Source: Acanthopleura granulata
Taxonomy: Eukaryota > Mollusca > Polyplacophora > Chitonida > Chitonidae
Direction of reading: 5' to 3'
NCBI GenBank assembly: GCA_016165875.1
Contig: JABBOT010000003.1
Coordinates: forward strand, 36,119,860 to 36,183,859
Length of the DNA stretch: 64,000 nt
Part shown: positions 11,595-23,712 of the stretch, in pieces
How positions within the stretch are numbered: position 1 is the first letter of the stretch
How the letters are laid out: each line of letters starts with the position of its first letter
Position numbers and translations under genes: made by a program
Notes under the pieces: generated by a model
The model's database searches: none
What the model saw: only the letters and a program-made list of their open reading frames with translations
What the model was told of the DNA's origin: nothing

Positions 11595-13141
11595 TCAGAG
11601 CACAGTGGAGTTCTCGTAGACCCTGTGGTCACCAGGTGTGGAGGACGTTGCTCTTCCTGACAACTCCTCGTAATGTGGGGCTGTTGAGGGAAAACACAAG
11701 TAAAGGTGTTATAGAACGTGAACAAAATGTACGAATCAGTTGGAGACATCCAAGGCAACAAGACAGCAGTGTTGAACAACTACACACGAGGTTGTTGCGT
11801 ATATTGTCTTTTTTCTGTTACGCTGTGCATGAAAAATAACCACTTCAACCTCAATGAATTTTTTTAAAGCCTTTACATCGACATTATGACGTTACAACTT
11901 AAAGAGCGTAATTTATGAAGAATTATTTACAACGTTTTCTGAACGTGGCCGGACACCTGTAAAGTCTCCGAATGATGAAAAATGAGTATAAACTTCTTGC
12001 AAGCAGCATCTCTCTGATCAAACTGTTAGTAAGAACAAAATATATTTTCATTACAGGGGAATTTGAGGGAGGGGGGAATGTTTACAATAATTTAAAATTA
12101 TATACAATATTTTTTTCAAAATATCATATTAAAGGACAAGAATATTGAATGCTTGAGATTGAATTATTTTACCTGAAGAAGGCCTTGGTGGCCGACGGGG
12201 TAGCTATGACCCCATGCCTCTCATCCAAGCGGTCGCTGTGAGTTCAAGTCCAGCTTATGCTGGCTTCCTCTCTGAATGTACGTGGGAGGGCCCGCCAGCC
12301 ACCTGCGGATGGTTGTGGGTTTCACCCGGGCTCTGCCTGGTTTATTCCAACCATAATGCTGGCCACCGTCGTATAAGTGAAATATTCTTGAGTACGGCGT
12401 AAAACACCAATCAAATAAATATAGAAATAATTTTACCTGGACTGGGTGCGGTGTCCAGATCCTCATAATGACCTACAACAAATAAAATGGCGGCACCATG
12501 TTACCGGAAGGGAAATTGGCGATGATATCAAATCAATAATTGATTGAATTTCCAAATACACTACCTTTTGTATGAAAAATGCTCGCAATACATTGATTTA
12601 TATTACACAATACTGATAATATTGAAGCGAAAAACGACATAAAGCTAAGTTTACCATGCGCAGAAGGTTCCAGGCCTGCCGTGCCCTCTGCAACTCTCCC
12701 TTCCATTTCCCTGTCTTCAGCAATACTGTAAATGTAACAATTATATACAAAGTTATTTTCCTTTATGTTTTTGTGTACCTCCTTGAAAACCGTTCTCACC
12801 AGCGCGTTCGCTGTGAGTGCAGGCTGAATTCCTCTTTGGCAGTGGGTGGACAGTTCTGCCAGCAATCTGCAGATCGACGTGGGTTTCCCTCAGGCTCTGC
12901 CCATTTTCCCCCCAAAATAATGCCGTATAAGTGAAACATTCTTTGAAAAGCGTAAAACTCCAATTAATGAAACAGATCAACTGAATCCCACACGCAAGAC
13001 GCAAAGTCTCCAGATGTGTTTGAGGACTTGGATTCAACTAGCTACAGCCACGAATACCTTGATAAAAGAACAACGGAAAACAGAGAGTGTAAAATTGATA
13101 CCTCATGACTTGACGTGTATCTTGTTTCTCCGACGCAAGTT
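11595..13141 (-). CDS. Gene A exons 7-10: cytoplasmic signalling tail
   Basis: Four mini-exons of 40, 71, 36 and 86 nt. Exon 9 encodes HYEDLDTAPSP. Exon 10 encodes PHYEELSGRA, ending VYENSTVL and a TGA at 11597-11595. Together these give two YxxL sites nine residues apart, a YxN site and a T-x-L C-terminus. Confidence 0.88.
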
Positions 13142-16100
13142 CTGACAACAAGAAAAGAAACAGAGAAATCCAAATCATATACGTTTTCGTACTTGTATGT
13201 ATTTTCTCCATTAGCCTACTATATAAAATATGATATATTCATTTTTCCTTCTGCTTTGATTTTATTTATCTGTCTGCTTGTTTTTATCTATAACATCAAT
13301 TTTACAGGAAATGATATACGCATTTAAATGAAATTTAGTCCTTGTCTCAAGCACCGATCCATACAATTGTGCCGGTAATTCTGACATGGTCCAGGGAATT
13401 CTTAACCATTCTTAAATGGCAGAAACTTTACAGGAAAGGTTTGTTGTACACAAATTTTCTTGCACTACTTGGTTTATGTTTGGCATCAAGCAGCTTAAAG
13501 TTTGATGGTCATCCGAATCTGGATCAGAATCTGGGAATATTTAAACCCTTCTTCACAGCACCGTTGTGGTAAAGAGGTCATGCGTGGATTTGGGTGAAAC
13601 TTTGAGCAACTCTTAGCACAAGCATCAAAGAGTTAATTATTTTGTTGTTATTCGAATCTATATCCGAATCCAATAATTCTTCTCCGTATAGCGAATGCGT
13701 GATACAACATAAATGCAGAGCATTGTCCCATTTCCTGTAGTGTGGATATTTGTACATTTATCTTTGGTGGTGATTTGCTCTCTTGGAGTCTCGTCCTATT
13801 TAAATCAGTGTACACCGACACCATATCAAAATCACCATCATGACAAAGACTCCAACAGATTACTACATCTCTTACCATTACACAAGGAAACCAGTGGTTA
13901 CAGTAACTCTGTAGTTAATTCCGTTATTAGCAGCTCACCTGTGTGCCCTGAGGATGGTGTTTTTCGCCGCAGCCAGCAAGTCACAGAGACACAAATGACG
14001 GTGACGACAGCAGCACCAACAACAACACCTACACCTAACATACCACCTTTACTCAGGCCGGCTTCTGGGACATCCCTGTGTCCTTGGAATGGCTGTGAAT
14101 CTGCAAAAGAGGATATCGAGCAGGGTGAAAAACATGGTGGCATAGAGCAGGAACCGTCATGACATTATCGAAATCGACTAATAAGGGGTTTAAACCATTC
14201 GTATACCAAATTACACAATGTCTGTTTATTATGTTAAATATTAAAATAAAACCCACCTTGAGTGGTGCAATTTGTTGTAACATATCCTGACAAAGCTATG
14301 TCCGAGTTAGGCTGAAGTCTGAACTGGTAGAACACTCCAGGCTGTAGATCTCTCAGTGTTTTCATCACGAGCTTGACCCTCCCTGGATTTCTGACCAGTT
14401 CTCTCTTCCAAAGTCCCTCTGTCCCTTTGTATTCCAGTTTGTAGTATTCCACCAGAGATTCGTCAAGCCCAGAGGCCCAGACAAGAGAAACTTCGGTGTG
14501 GGTACAGGAGATCAGCTCTAACTCCTTCGGTATAAACTGCCCCTCTAGCAAAGAAAAAGAAATAACTAGAACCTGAAGGTTTAAAATGGATCGGGCTATT
14601 GCGTATTATGTAATTTAAAGATCATACGGTGTACAATGGCATAAGGAGCTGACACAATTTTGTCATCATTGAATACAGGCGTCCGAAACTCGAGCTTATC
14701 TGTAACTACACCAGCTTATAGTCGGGTTCTGAATAGCTGTGGCTAATAAAATCTCTACTTAGTAACAGCAATATACAAGAAAACCGGACTCATTTTATTG
14801 TTGCCGTTAAATTGACGGCACTGTAAGATTTGAAAAGAAGTCAGGAAACCTGGCCAAATTCAAAATGGCTAAAAACGGCCACAATGTTTGAAAATTGACG
14901 GAGCGGCCCAAAGCACAATCTTCATCGGTAGGTCACCATGGTAAAGTAAGTCTTCTTCTGCACAAAGGTGGGGAGTAGGCGTAAGATGTCATATACGTGT
15001 GTTATGAGATAATGTAGATTGAGGAAAACTGATTTGTACATGTAAGTGCAGGCTTGTTTTTCCTTTTTTTTTTCTTGTCGTTTTTTTTTGTGTTACCTAC
15101 CATTTCAATAAAGCCATCACATCGCAGCACTTCCTCTTTCTGGTGGTAGTGGTGATAGCAATATTTTTCGTTCATCGAGGGACCGATTTACGATACGATT
15201 GCAGGAACAATGTTTTGGACTATCGAACAAAAAAAGTTACCTAGTGCATGTAATTGTTCAAGTTCTTAGATGTCCTTCCCATTACTGGCAACGGGGGTGA
15301 GATTTCAAAACAAATACCAAAACCCCAGCTGGTTCAGTGGGTCTCTATCAGGGAGGCTGAAAGCGAAAATATTGAATCCTTCATATGTACACTGGGAGGG
15401 AGTACAGTCCATACCGGATAACGGTACCCTGTGGAGCCTCATCAACGAAGTAAACTGGCAATAAAAGTTAACTTTTATCAGAGAAAAATTCTAAAATCAG
15501 CAGATTCGAAAGTCTTCCACGCTCATGTCTTAATGTCAAACACACAAAAGATACCGTAACTAGCTGGTCTTGTGCTTAAATAATGCGATAAATTTCACAC
15601 AGCCAGCTCGGAGACTCAGTTTAAATAATCAAGGATACGGTCATAGCAACGACCTTTCAGCCACCCTTTAAGCTACTCAGATTGTTTGTAAAAAACATAT
15701 ATGGAGAGAGAGCCCCGTGGGAAGACAAATCCTGCATTAGCCGAGTTGTGATTTGTTCATACCATTATCACATTAATATGATTCAATGTTAAACAATAAT
15801 GTATGTGGATATGGTCAGTCTAGGGTGGTTTTCACTGCCACAGTTTTTCTATTATTTCTTGAAAACTTTCATTTTTCCTAATTCAATACAATTATGATAT
15901 AGCCTTGGTTCAGTTCAAATGTATATGATCAACGTCTCACAATAATATCAGCTTGGAACAATATCAAATACCGTGAGCGCAATAAATTGTCACAGACTTG
16001 GCTGCGCGTTATATGATGTCTTTCGTTTGCAAGCCATGTGACCTTACAGTGCGTGGTGCAATAGGGGTTAACGTGTAACTAACTGGTCGAGCTGGCTGTA

Positions 16101-19100
16101 GGAACTGCACTCCTCTCCCATCTGTATATATATGCAGAAACCATTTCTTTTCGAGCCATTATGGTGTCCCCTGTGTGTGACGGGTCGCACAAGCTATATT
16201 GAAACTTCAAAAGCCGCCCAGAGCTGCCCAGAAATTTGCTTACCAATACATTTCGCCTTCTGTTTATATTTTAACACTCAGTCCGCTGTGGTTCTCCTCC
16301 AGCCCCATGACCTCCCTTCCCCCAAACTACACATAATGAACGCTATGCTTAGATCATTAAGTCCAACCCTGACAAGGTCAGGAGAATGTGACGAGCGTGT
16401 GTACTGCATGAACAAGGCTTTTCTTCTTGCTCCAACGAGAGTAAACCCGCAAAGCTAAGCCTAATTTCGGTAATTTGGAGCAATGCAGTGGGTTGTGTTC
16501 CGGAATGTTTGACTGATGGAAAAGGGAAAAATCTTCAGAGTATCTAGAGAGTGGATCGAGTTACCCGCAACAAACATTCTATTTAATAATCGCCTGACCG
16601 AGTTACTGGAAATGCCGATATATTGTATCATAGAGCAAAAGAGTGCCAGCAGACATGAAACAAATGGTATTGCTAAAAAGTGATTTGAGCCGTATCGCAT
16701 CACTGAGTTACGTTGTGCTACACAATGACAATAATCTTAAGGGGCTTAAATGCCCAATTAGAAGTTAGCATGCCAGGGATGCCAAAACAGGCCGCAGCAG
16801 TACACCCTAAACCTGGAACTACTTCGGTAAATCGGTGACAATTTTCACCACCTCCTAAATGCCCTCAAAGGACTCTCTCCGCTTCACTTCCAGGTCCCCA
16901 AAATACATTTGCTAACAAGGGGTTTCAAGACAGAATTTGTGGTTTATGACGTTAATTCAGTTTAACGAAGTACATCTCCTTGTGACGTAAATATTTTACA
17001 CTGATATATTTCTTCAATTTCCCTTGCGTCATTCGCAAAGGAGATACATGTACCATCGAATACGGATTCTTCCCGGTTTGTTAACACTGATCGTTAGGCT
17101 TGAGAAGATCACATGCCATATTACTAAATGGCGAGCGTTTCCAACTTTTATCCCAGGAAGACCACTTGAGCAAACCGGGTGTATTAAGGCTATGTACAAC
17201 TGCAGTTAAAATTTCAGTGTATTGCCTTCAGTCCTGGAGAGAATGAATGAATGAATGAATGCTTATTGTTTAACGCCCTACTCAAGAATATTTCACTTAT
17301 ACGAAGGCGGTGTCTCCTTGGTGCAGGAGGGATTTCCACCGTATCTTTTATCTGGTGCTGCCTCACCGAGACGACTTGCCGAAGACACCCAACAAGGCCC
17401 CTCACCCAGTCACATTATACTGACACCGGGCCGGCCAGTCCACCCTCGATCCTCTTATTGCTGGGCGCCTAGCGAGGAAGCAGGATGTACCATTTTTTGG
17501 TCTTTGGTATGACCCGACCCAGGTTTGAACCCAGATCTCCCCGTCCGAAAGCTGACGTCCTGGAGAGAAATATATTTTCATTTTACACAAAATCCATATG
17601 GACCTCAAGTCACGTCACAAAATCAGCGTTAATGTTACGGCCTAAAACACCGCAGTGTGGAGAGTAACACCAGCAGAGTGATGCCGATGAAATCCGACCT
17701 TAGGAGATGCGTAACTTCAAGTTCTTCGTTAAAGGATTAGCGCCCAGGTTTTCCTACGGTTCCTAATTATATAGATTCAACCTGTTTTCACAGTATAATA
17801 CCGACAGAGCTTCTCAAAATTGTAATAATGACTTTACGTCCGCCAAAAACTTACGTCAAAGACCGCCAACCCAACATGAGTGAGATAAATAGCCTGAGAA
17901 TTCGTATCAAAATGACATCATTTTTCAGATGGATTCTAGCTGCACAGAAGCAGATATACTGCTGTAACAATTTCATCTCTTAGTCGATGACGATGAAGTT
18001 CGAATTTATGACACTGACATCTCCGGCCAGGCTTCGGATTCTGAGTTTTCAGACAATGAATTTGATCTTTGTGAAGGTATTTGCAATTCTACTGGCAATC
18101 GGGATTGGTGAGCTTTAGCTTTATCGTGTGTCACATTGTATATTTCGTGTGTTTATCCAAAATTCAATACTTATTTACTATTTTTTCCGTCTGTGCTATT
18201 CACCGTAAATATTATTCTACTCCACGGAGCTGTAAAATGACGATAGCAGATAGGCTGTTTTGGCTGGGTACAAAAATACTTCCGTCCTCTACCGTAAATG
18301 CACGCCTTCCTCATATTCTGGAAACTTGCAAAAAAAAAACTAACTCCTGGGTTCTTCGACGATCTGTTTTCACAACCCTATGCAGAATATCAAACCATTT
18401 CGTGGAGAAATTCGATATGCTTGTTGTCACTCTTGTAGCTTCCTAAACATTAGACTAAATGGTATAGCTCTGACTGTTTGTGAAGGTTGGACTTGGAAAA
18501 TGAAATTCGAGGGAGATGTCGGAGGAAAAAATGCACAAAACCAGCCTCATTGTCTAGTGATTTTATATGCTATACTACACAGGTTAATGTACGTTTTTCA
18601 AATACGTTTTTTTAGTCCTAATATAACAATATATGCAGGGGAAGATAATTATGAACAAACACTAAATCTCGACACTAATCATTTCAGTTTTCATTTTTTG
18701 GCTTAGCGCTTTCGCTAGGAATACACCACAAATTTCTCACGAATAATAATCATTTTTGCAAATACAACAGAGTTTCTAGCAGAAGAATGAACTCGTAATT
18801 ATTTCTATGTTAGAGATTTTCCCATCAAGCTAACTCAAACTGTAAGCAAATATATATTCATATCTCTTGCCGAGGAAATATTAGTAACTTTATAACAGGT
18901 TTAATCAATTGATGTACTTACCTATCACTGTTATTTTTATTTCCGCTGTTGATGATCCAATGCTGTTGGTGGCCTCGATCTGATACACACCAGAAAGCCT
19001 CGCTTCCGCCGACTCAAACTCCACTGACGATATAGTGACGTCACGCCGAGTTGGACCTCGAAGGTTTGTTGTCAAAGCGTTATCAATTCGATTGCCACCT

Positions 19101-21480
19101 TTAGACCAGTGGATAACCACGTCGTCTTTGGATGTTACATCACACGAGGTTTTCAATCTCTGGCCTTCAAACACTGTCACCTGAGTTGAGTTACATGTTA
19201 TTTCTGGTGCATCTATTAAAAAGGGAGCGGAAGATGACATGAACAACACTGGCTCCAGATCCCTCATTACTGGGCCTATCCACACAAATTTCTTTCCCCA
19301 ACAGCACGAGTCAGATGTATCTGGTCTAACTTTAATTTACATGTACATCCAACGTCAGATAAGCTTTCTAATACACAGTAACTATCTGAAGAGTTCTCTG
19401 CCTTTAGCAACTCTTTTGTTATGTATGAACTTCAAGTGATAGGGTGGTTGTAGTACTGACAACAGACAGTGATTGTTTCCCAATTTTCCTGTGTCTAGGC
19501 CACCTTAACACGACTTCTTTGGGAACTTCTTTTTGGACGACGCTAAGAAAGCACTTTATGATCTCGTGTAGGGGGCGACATTCTCGGTGTCTTCGGCATG
19601 ACATTTTTATGAGGCACCACTGTACATATATGTGCTAGTGGAAGAAGACACCCTCATAAAGTTAAGATGGGCTAAAAATGGTGATTTGATATAAACCCCA
19701 CGCTAGTGTGCAAATCCTGTCACAACTAAAAGAGAAATAAGTACGCCTCTCTTGTTAGTAAATACGGACGGAGTTGTTTAAATGGCACACGATTTGGATA
19801 TTGATTTCATTTATTCGCCTAGAACATTCATTGCCACTTTTCCTCATCATTGCAAACTGTTCACTGTTTCTCTATGCATGAAGCCATCCTAATCTTTAAA
19901 TTTTATAAATTTTTCTACTTCTTTCGTGATTTGTGTTCTTTGTTGTCTTTCGAAACTGATCTTGCGATTATTTACCCGGAACGCTCATTTTAGCAGACGG
20001 CTGGTATACGAATGACGGTTTCCAAGCCCAGGTTTATAGCCAGTTAAATTTCATTATCATATATAATGGCAATGGTGGATAATGTCTGTTTCTAAACATT
20101 TTTCACTTCACTCTTAATTTGTAAATTCTCTTGAAATCTAAAGTTAATCTTCAAGACTGTTTAATTAAAACATTCATTTAGCACATATTTATTCAACACA
20201 CCCTGTCATTATCTGACGCCAGGTTACAATTGCACGACATCATACCTACACTGTACAAAGAGTGTGTAGACTTGTGAGCGTAGAGGAGGATCAGTCACAC
20301 TGTTGGAAGCGTTACAGTACAGCTCAGCTCCGTCCTCCTCGACACTAGCTGTAAACGTCAGTGTCCGGGTTGTGGTCTGTACCAAGCTGGAGTCCTGGTT
20401 ACAATCAGCCGGCGGGTCAAGCTCCCGGACACTACCGGAATGCCGTATGTACCACCGTATACAGGCCTGTGGCTTACTGGCCGAGGTCACACAGGTAAAG
20501 GAGCTGGGTTCACCGGCAAAGACTGCATCTGGAGGGTTCGCCAAGCTCACGCGGGTTACCATTACTGAAATGAAACGACTCTGTCGTTACCATTGTCATT
20601 TTAATTTACCTACAAATATGAAGGACACGAAGATGTTAGTTTTCCGACTAAATATATGCAGTATAGTCCACAGTAAGATTGTATTAGCTTGTTGGATGAG
20701 CAAACAGCATAGAAATGAAACACAAAAAAACTATTAGAAAATCAAGATGCAGTGTTGTAATACATTTACTCTTAACGTCCAAAATAATATCTTTAAATCC
20801 TGTGTGTACTTTGGTACTTGAAAGCGTCTTTCATGACATGAGGAGTACATAGAATAGCAAACAGATAATACACGTTGCTGAGGAAAAATAAGCTACAAGC
20901 CCTACAACTATGTTCTACCTTTAACATCCAGGGTAACCTGGTCGGTCTGTCCTGCATACAGACATCTCCAGATGCCTCGACCCGTGTCTTCTGTGACGTT
21001 ATCTATGGTCAGTGTGTAAACCCCTTCACCGTTGACGCGTTGACATCCCCCTGACACCCCGGCTGGTGCTGTTACCGCTAAGGGTATTGACGCGTTACAA
21101 AACCTGGACAGGTATATCAGGGATGTGCTTGCAGCAACATAATCCCAGCGCACACGATTAAGGTCACCTGTGGGTCTGGTTATCTTACACTCCAGGGTAA
21201 ATGGACGACCCGTCACGACATCACCTGGTTCTGTGATTGACTGACTGAAGACAAATAATACTGAAATAAAACAGAACAGGCCTAGGTTTTAGGTTAAAAT
21301 GTAAAACGCTTGAAACATAAGCTGTAAACATTAACGACGACTAAAGCAGACGTCGCTGCTGCTACACTATGTATGTAGATGTAGATAGGGAATCATTCAA
21401 TCCGTGGGATTTTCTTTGTTCTTGCAAAGGTTATACTTACCTTGCCATAAGCTGAAAAATACCGTTGATAAGCTTTTCAT
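11595..21480 (-). CDS. Gene A: three-Ig plus FN3 transmembrane receptor
   Basis: Ten exons join in frame to 556 codons: 21480-21441 (signal), 21260-20919 (D1), 20564-20250 (D2), 19212-18922 (D5), 14544-14257 (FN3), 14100-13939 (TM), and tail exons 13141-13102, 12725-12655, 12472-12437 and 11680-11595. All junctions have GT and AG. The protein is predicted to be a type I surface receptor with a V-like D1 holding four cysteines, two further Ig domains and one FN3. The TM segment is GMLGVGVVVGAAVVTVICV, followed by WLRRK. The tail carries YEDL, nine residues, YEEL, then YENS and the C-terminus TVL. D3 and D4 of gene B are absent from the 1-kb D2-D5 intron. The signal exon was chosen because it is exactly 40 nt, ends CAAG|GTAAGT and matches the first exons of genes B and C. 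Ligand and function are unknown. Confidence 0.88.
12181..12423 (+). mobile_element. SINE in gene A tail intron
   Basis: Nearly complete copy with a shortened tRNA-like head (CCTTGGTGGCCGACGGGGTA), B box GAGTTCAAGTCC and an intact tail GTACGGCGTAAAACACCAAT. It lies in the intron between exons 9 and 10, only 14 bp from exon 9, and on the strand opposite to the gene. Confidence 0.9.
12797..12966 (+). mobile_element. Degenerate SINE in gene A tail intron
   Basis: Old copy recognised by CGTTCGCTGTGAGTGCAGG, CCAGCAATCTGCAGATCG, GTGGGTTTCCCTCAGGCTCT and a decayed GAAACATTCTT tail. It lies between tail exons 7 and 8. Confidence 0.75.
13939..14100 (-). CDS. Gene A exon 6: transmembrane segment
   Basis: 162 nt, the same length as in gene B. 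Encodes a juxtamembrane stalk, GLSKGG, then about 22 hydrophobic residues with a G-x-x-x-G spacing (GVGVVVG), and a CWLRRK stop-transfer. There is no charged residue within the membrane. Confidence 0.9.
14257..14544 (-). CDS. Gene A exon 5: fibronectin type III domain
   Basis: 288 nt, phase 1 to 1. Shows VSLVWASGLDESLVEYYKLE and the GVFYQFRLQPNSD stretch typical of FN3 (B-strand Trp and F-strand Y-x-F-R-L). Cysteines near each end (ISC and TNC) are shared with genes B and C. Confidence 0.9.
14545..18921 (-). other. Gene A FN3-D5 intron, 4.4 kb
   Basis: Apart from the type-B SINE, no exon of the family was found. A plus-strand stretch at 17933-18110 reads as an acidic segment (EVRIYDTDISG, SDSEFSDNEFDL) interrupted by a stop. 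It could be a relic of a transposase-like protein but is too short to name. Confidence 0.4.
17241..17565 (-). mobile_element. Second SINE family (type B), most complete copy
   Basis: The minus strand carries a perfect B box GGTTCAAACC, a unique body (TGGACTGGCCGGCCCGGTGT, GGGTGTCTTCGGCAAGTCGT) and a 3' tail CGTATAAGTGAAATATTCTT shared with the main SINE family. It ends in GAATGAATGAATGAATG on the plus strand. It lies in the long FN3-D5 intron of gene A. Confidence 0.8.
18922..19212 (-). CDS. Gene A exon 4: D5 Ig domain lacking the F-strand Cys
   Basis: 291 nt, phase 1 to 1. I-set-like, with VFEGQRLKTSCDV, the core Trp in VIHWSKGG and SGVYQIEATNSIGSS. The F-strand position is isoleucine where canonical domains have cysteine. 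An extra cysteine occurs near the N-terminus (EITCN). Confidence 0.9.
20250..20564 (-). CDS. Gene A exon 3: D2 Ig domain
   Basis: 315 nt, phase 1 to 1. It has the B-strand Cys in SFTCVTSASKP, the core Trp in CIRWYI and the F-strand Cys in AELYCNASNSV. A second cysteine pair (QACI and ADCN) is conserved with gene B. Confidence 0.9.
20919..21260 (-). CDS. Gene A exon 2: D1, V-like Ig domain
   Basis: 342 nt, phase 1 to 1. It contains RPFTLECKITRPTGD (B strand Cys), the core tryptophan in VRWDY, an extra pair of cysteines (RFCN and GGCQ) and the F-strand Cys in WRCLY. A sequon NVT lies in the E-F region. Confidence 0.9.
21441..21480 (-). CDS. Gene A exon 1: signal peptide
   Basis: Encodes MKSLSTVFFSLWQ, a short basic start followed by a hydrophobic core. 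It ends in phase 1 at a GTAAGT donor. The length of 40 nt equals that of the other two intact first exons. Confidence 0.8.
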
Positions 21481-22020
21481 TATATTTCGAGCACTCGTTA
21501 GCCTCTTTAAGGACATGCTGTTGACGCGACTGAAAACGTATTTTGAGGCACAAGGCCTAGTTTTACCCGTGGGGACATCTCAACATAACATGATAGTCAT
21601 TAAACCAGGGTATATAACACACCGTCAGTCCTGAATTGAAAACAGTCCCTGTGTTGAGCAGAGACCACAGCTAACCCACATAGGACCGGGGCTCTTCAAT
21701 TGTCACCTTTACATGACAAAGCTCAACCTGTACTTCTTTGAATCTTTGCATGGTATGTAAAAAGGTTAGTTTTACAGGTGTAGGAAACGCCAAGGCCGAA
21801 CTGTGAAGCCTCCGAACGGTGGCGGTGTGTAGTAAACCACTTTGAGTTCATCCATCACCATATTTTAGTAAGTTCCTTGCCGCAAGATCTAACGGGGAGA
21901 GTCTAAAATATAAAGCTCATCTAAAACCACTCAACCACACAAATGGGTCAATGTACACTTGCCGGGCGAGTAGTGTAAATGTGACCAAGAGGATATCTTC
22001 TTACAGACATTGTATGGTTA

Positions 22021-22141
22021 GCACATTTCTCTTATATGATGGAGGCCAGCATTATGGTGGGAGAAGAAAGACGAAGTCGTAGAAGTGAAATACCGTCGAG
22101 TGCGGCGTAAAACACCAATCCAGTAGATAAATAAATAAAAA
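22021..22141. mobile_element. Inverted SINE tail pair
   Basis: A reverse-oriented tail fragment (TTATATGATGGAGGCCAGCA) is followed by a forward tail (GTAGAAGTGAAATACCGTCG, then GTAAAACACCAATCCAG and an AAATAAAT run). The two partial copies form a small inverted arrangement. Confidence 0.7.
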
Positions 22142-23517
22142 AAAATTTACTAAATAAATATATAGCTGTAATGCTACCCACATAAAACGACAAACCCCTA
22201 AAAGAGACTATATATATACAAAATATTTAACCTAGTTAACCAATCCGCACTGTCACTGCTCGCTCTGTCTTGGTGACAAAAAGTAGTCCACGCCGTTGTG
22301 TACGGTTTCCGCCGTCGTTCGTTGAAGACCCAGGCCATTTCTATGTCACTTATGGAACAGATCCCCACTAACTTGCCCAAGAATGATTGCTCATACAAGG
22401 AACTCCGGGTTTCTTCACCCTTATAATTGGATAACTTCGTAGGAGCAAAAAATTTCTTCAGTGTTACATTTGGTGACAATCAAATACATGCCTATTGGTC
22501 GATTGAGTGGAGTTTCTAACCTTACAGATGCGAGTTGGAGCAGAAATTTTCAAGATACGCACATACTGAAACAAACAGCACTCCTTCCCTTTAATAACCG
22601 CGCCATAATTATATGCACTTTGTACAGGGAAACATAATCACAGGAACACAATATCCATTGTCATTTACAGACTAAGACATTGCGGAAAAAAAAGTTTGGA
22701 GTGGACTAATGCTATATTTTCTTTTCTATTTGGGTTTTGCATCATACGGGTGACAAGGTTAATGGTTGCACTGGAATCGTCATGAGCAGGGGCTCAGATG
22801 TCGGAGGTCAAAATATCCAGCAGATGGATGTTTAAATACTGGTTATGTCATTACGAACAATCTCACAACATAGGCTAACACCAAAGTGAAGTATACATAG
22901 CTTTAGGTCATTCTAATTCATTCACCAAGTGCATCAAAGACACCACTCGGCTACGTCTAATTTGGCTTTTGTCGTTGACTAGATGTCGAGCAGTCATTTT
23001 GTTAGTGCTTGTCGATCTTCTGTCCTCTCTTTCATACATTTATTACGTCAATACAAAATACTAGTCTGCTATAAATGATTTTTTTTACCACAGAACGAAC
23101 TATGTGGAGCAATATTGGATACTGTAGATGATGTTTTTATTTGGGGGACAGGGAAAGAACGATCAATTAAACCTTACTGGAGTCATCCTGAGTCAGGAAT
23201 GGTAGACTCAGATATAATACCAGCCAATAAGAAACCTTCGTTATTCACATTCCACCCATCCTGCTGTGCTTTTACATTGGATAAGAATTATGTGTAATAC
23301 AGTCCTCCACAAATGTATTCTTTATTACAACTGATTTACCCCTCATACTTCGGGTAATAAGTTTCGCTTGCTCTGGAACAATGTCGGTTCAACTTACGGT
23401 CTAGCGCCTGTGGCTTTATCTAGCAAGGTTTGAAGGTGTCTGCTAAAAGGGCCTGATTCCTCGCGCCCATCGGCGGTTTCTTGCACTTGTACAACATGTA
23501 AATGAAATATCCTTTAA

Positions 23518-23712
23518 TAGGGGGACCTCCCGTGGGCCGAGTGCGGCATTATGACCCCCGAGTCTGTCACCAATGCGGTCGCTGTGAACTCAAGCCCAGG
23601 TCCTCTCCGGCCATACGTGGAAAGGTACTCCAGCAACCTGTAAATGGCCGTGGGTTTCCCCCACGCTCTGCCCTGTATCTTTCCACCATAATGCTGACCG
23701 CCGACGTATAAA
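23518..23712 (+). mobile_element. SINE lacking its 3' tail
   Basis: Head GGGGGACCTCCCGTGGGCCG, B-box region GTGAACTCAAGCC, body and CCACCATAATGCTGACCG are present. The copy stops at GTATAAATGAGTGA, before the usual tail. Confidence 0.85.

Noticed and set aside
12221..12466. Minus-strand frame with FDWCFTPYSRIFHLYDGGQH
   Set aside because: This and similar frames (5158-5526, 53395-53712, 60221-60493) are SINE translations.
13713..14162. 149-codon plus-strand frame, the second longest in the window
   Set aside because: Antisense to the gene A transmembrane exon, which has correct splice sites, phase and a membrane span. The plus-strand reading has no domain.
20303..20737. 144-codon plus-strand frame
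   Set aside because: Antisense to the D2 exon of gene A. The minus-strand Ig domain explains the open frame.
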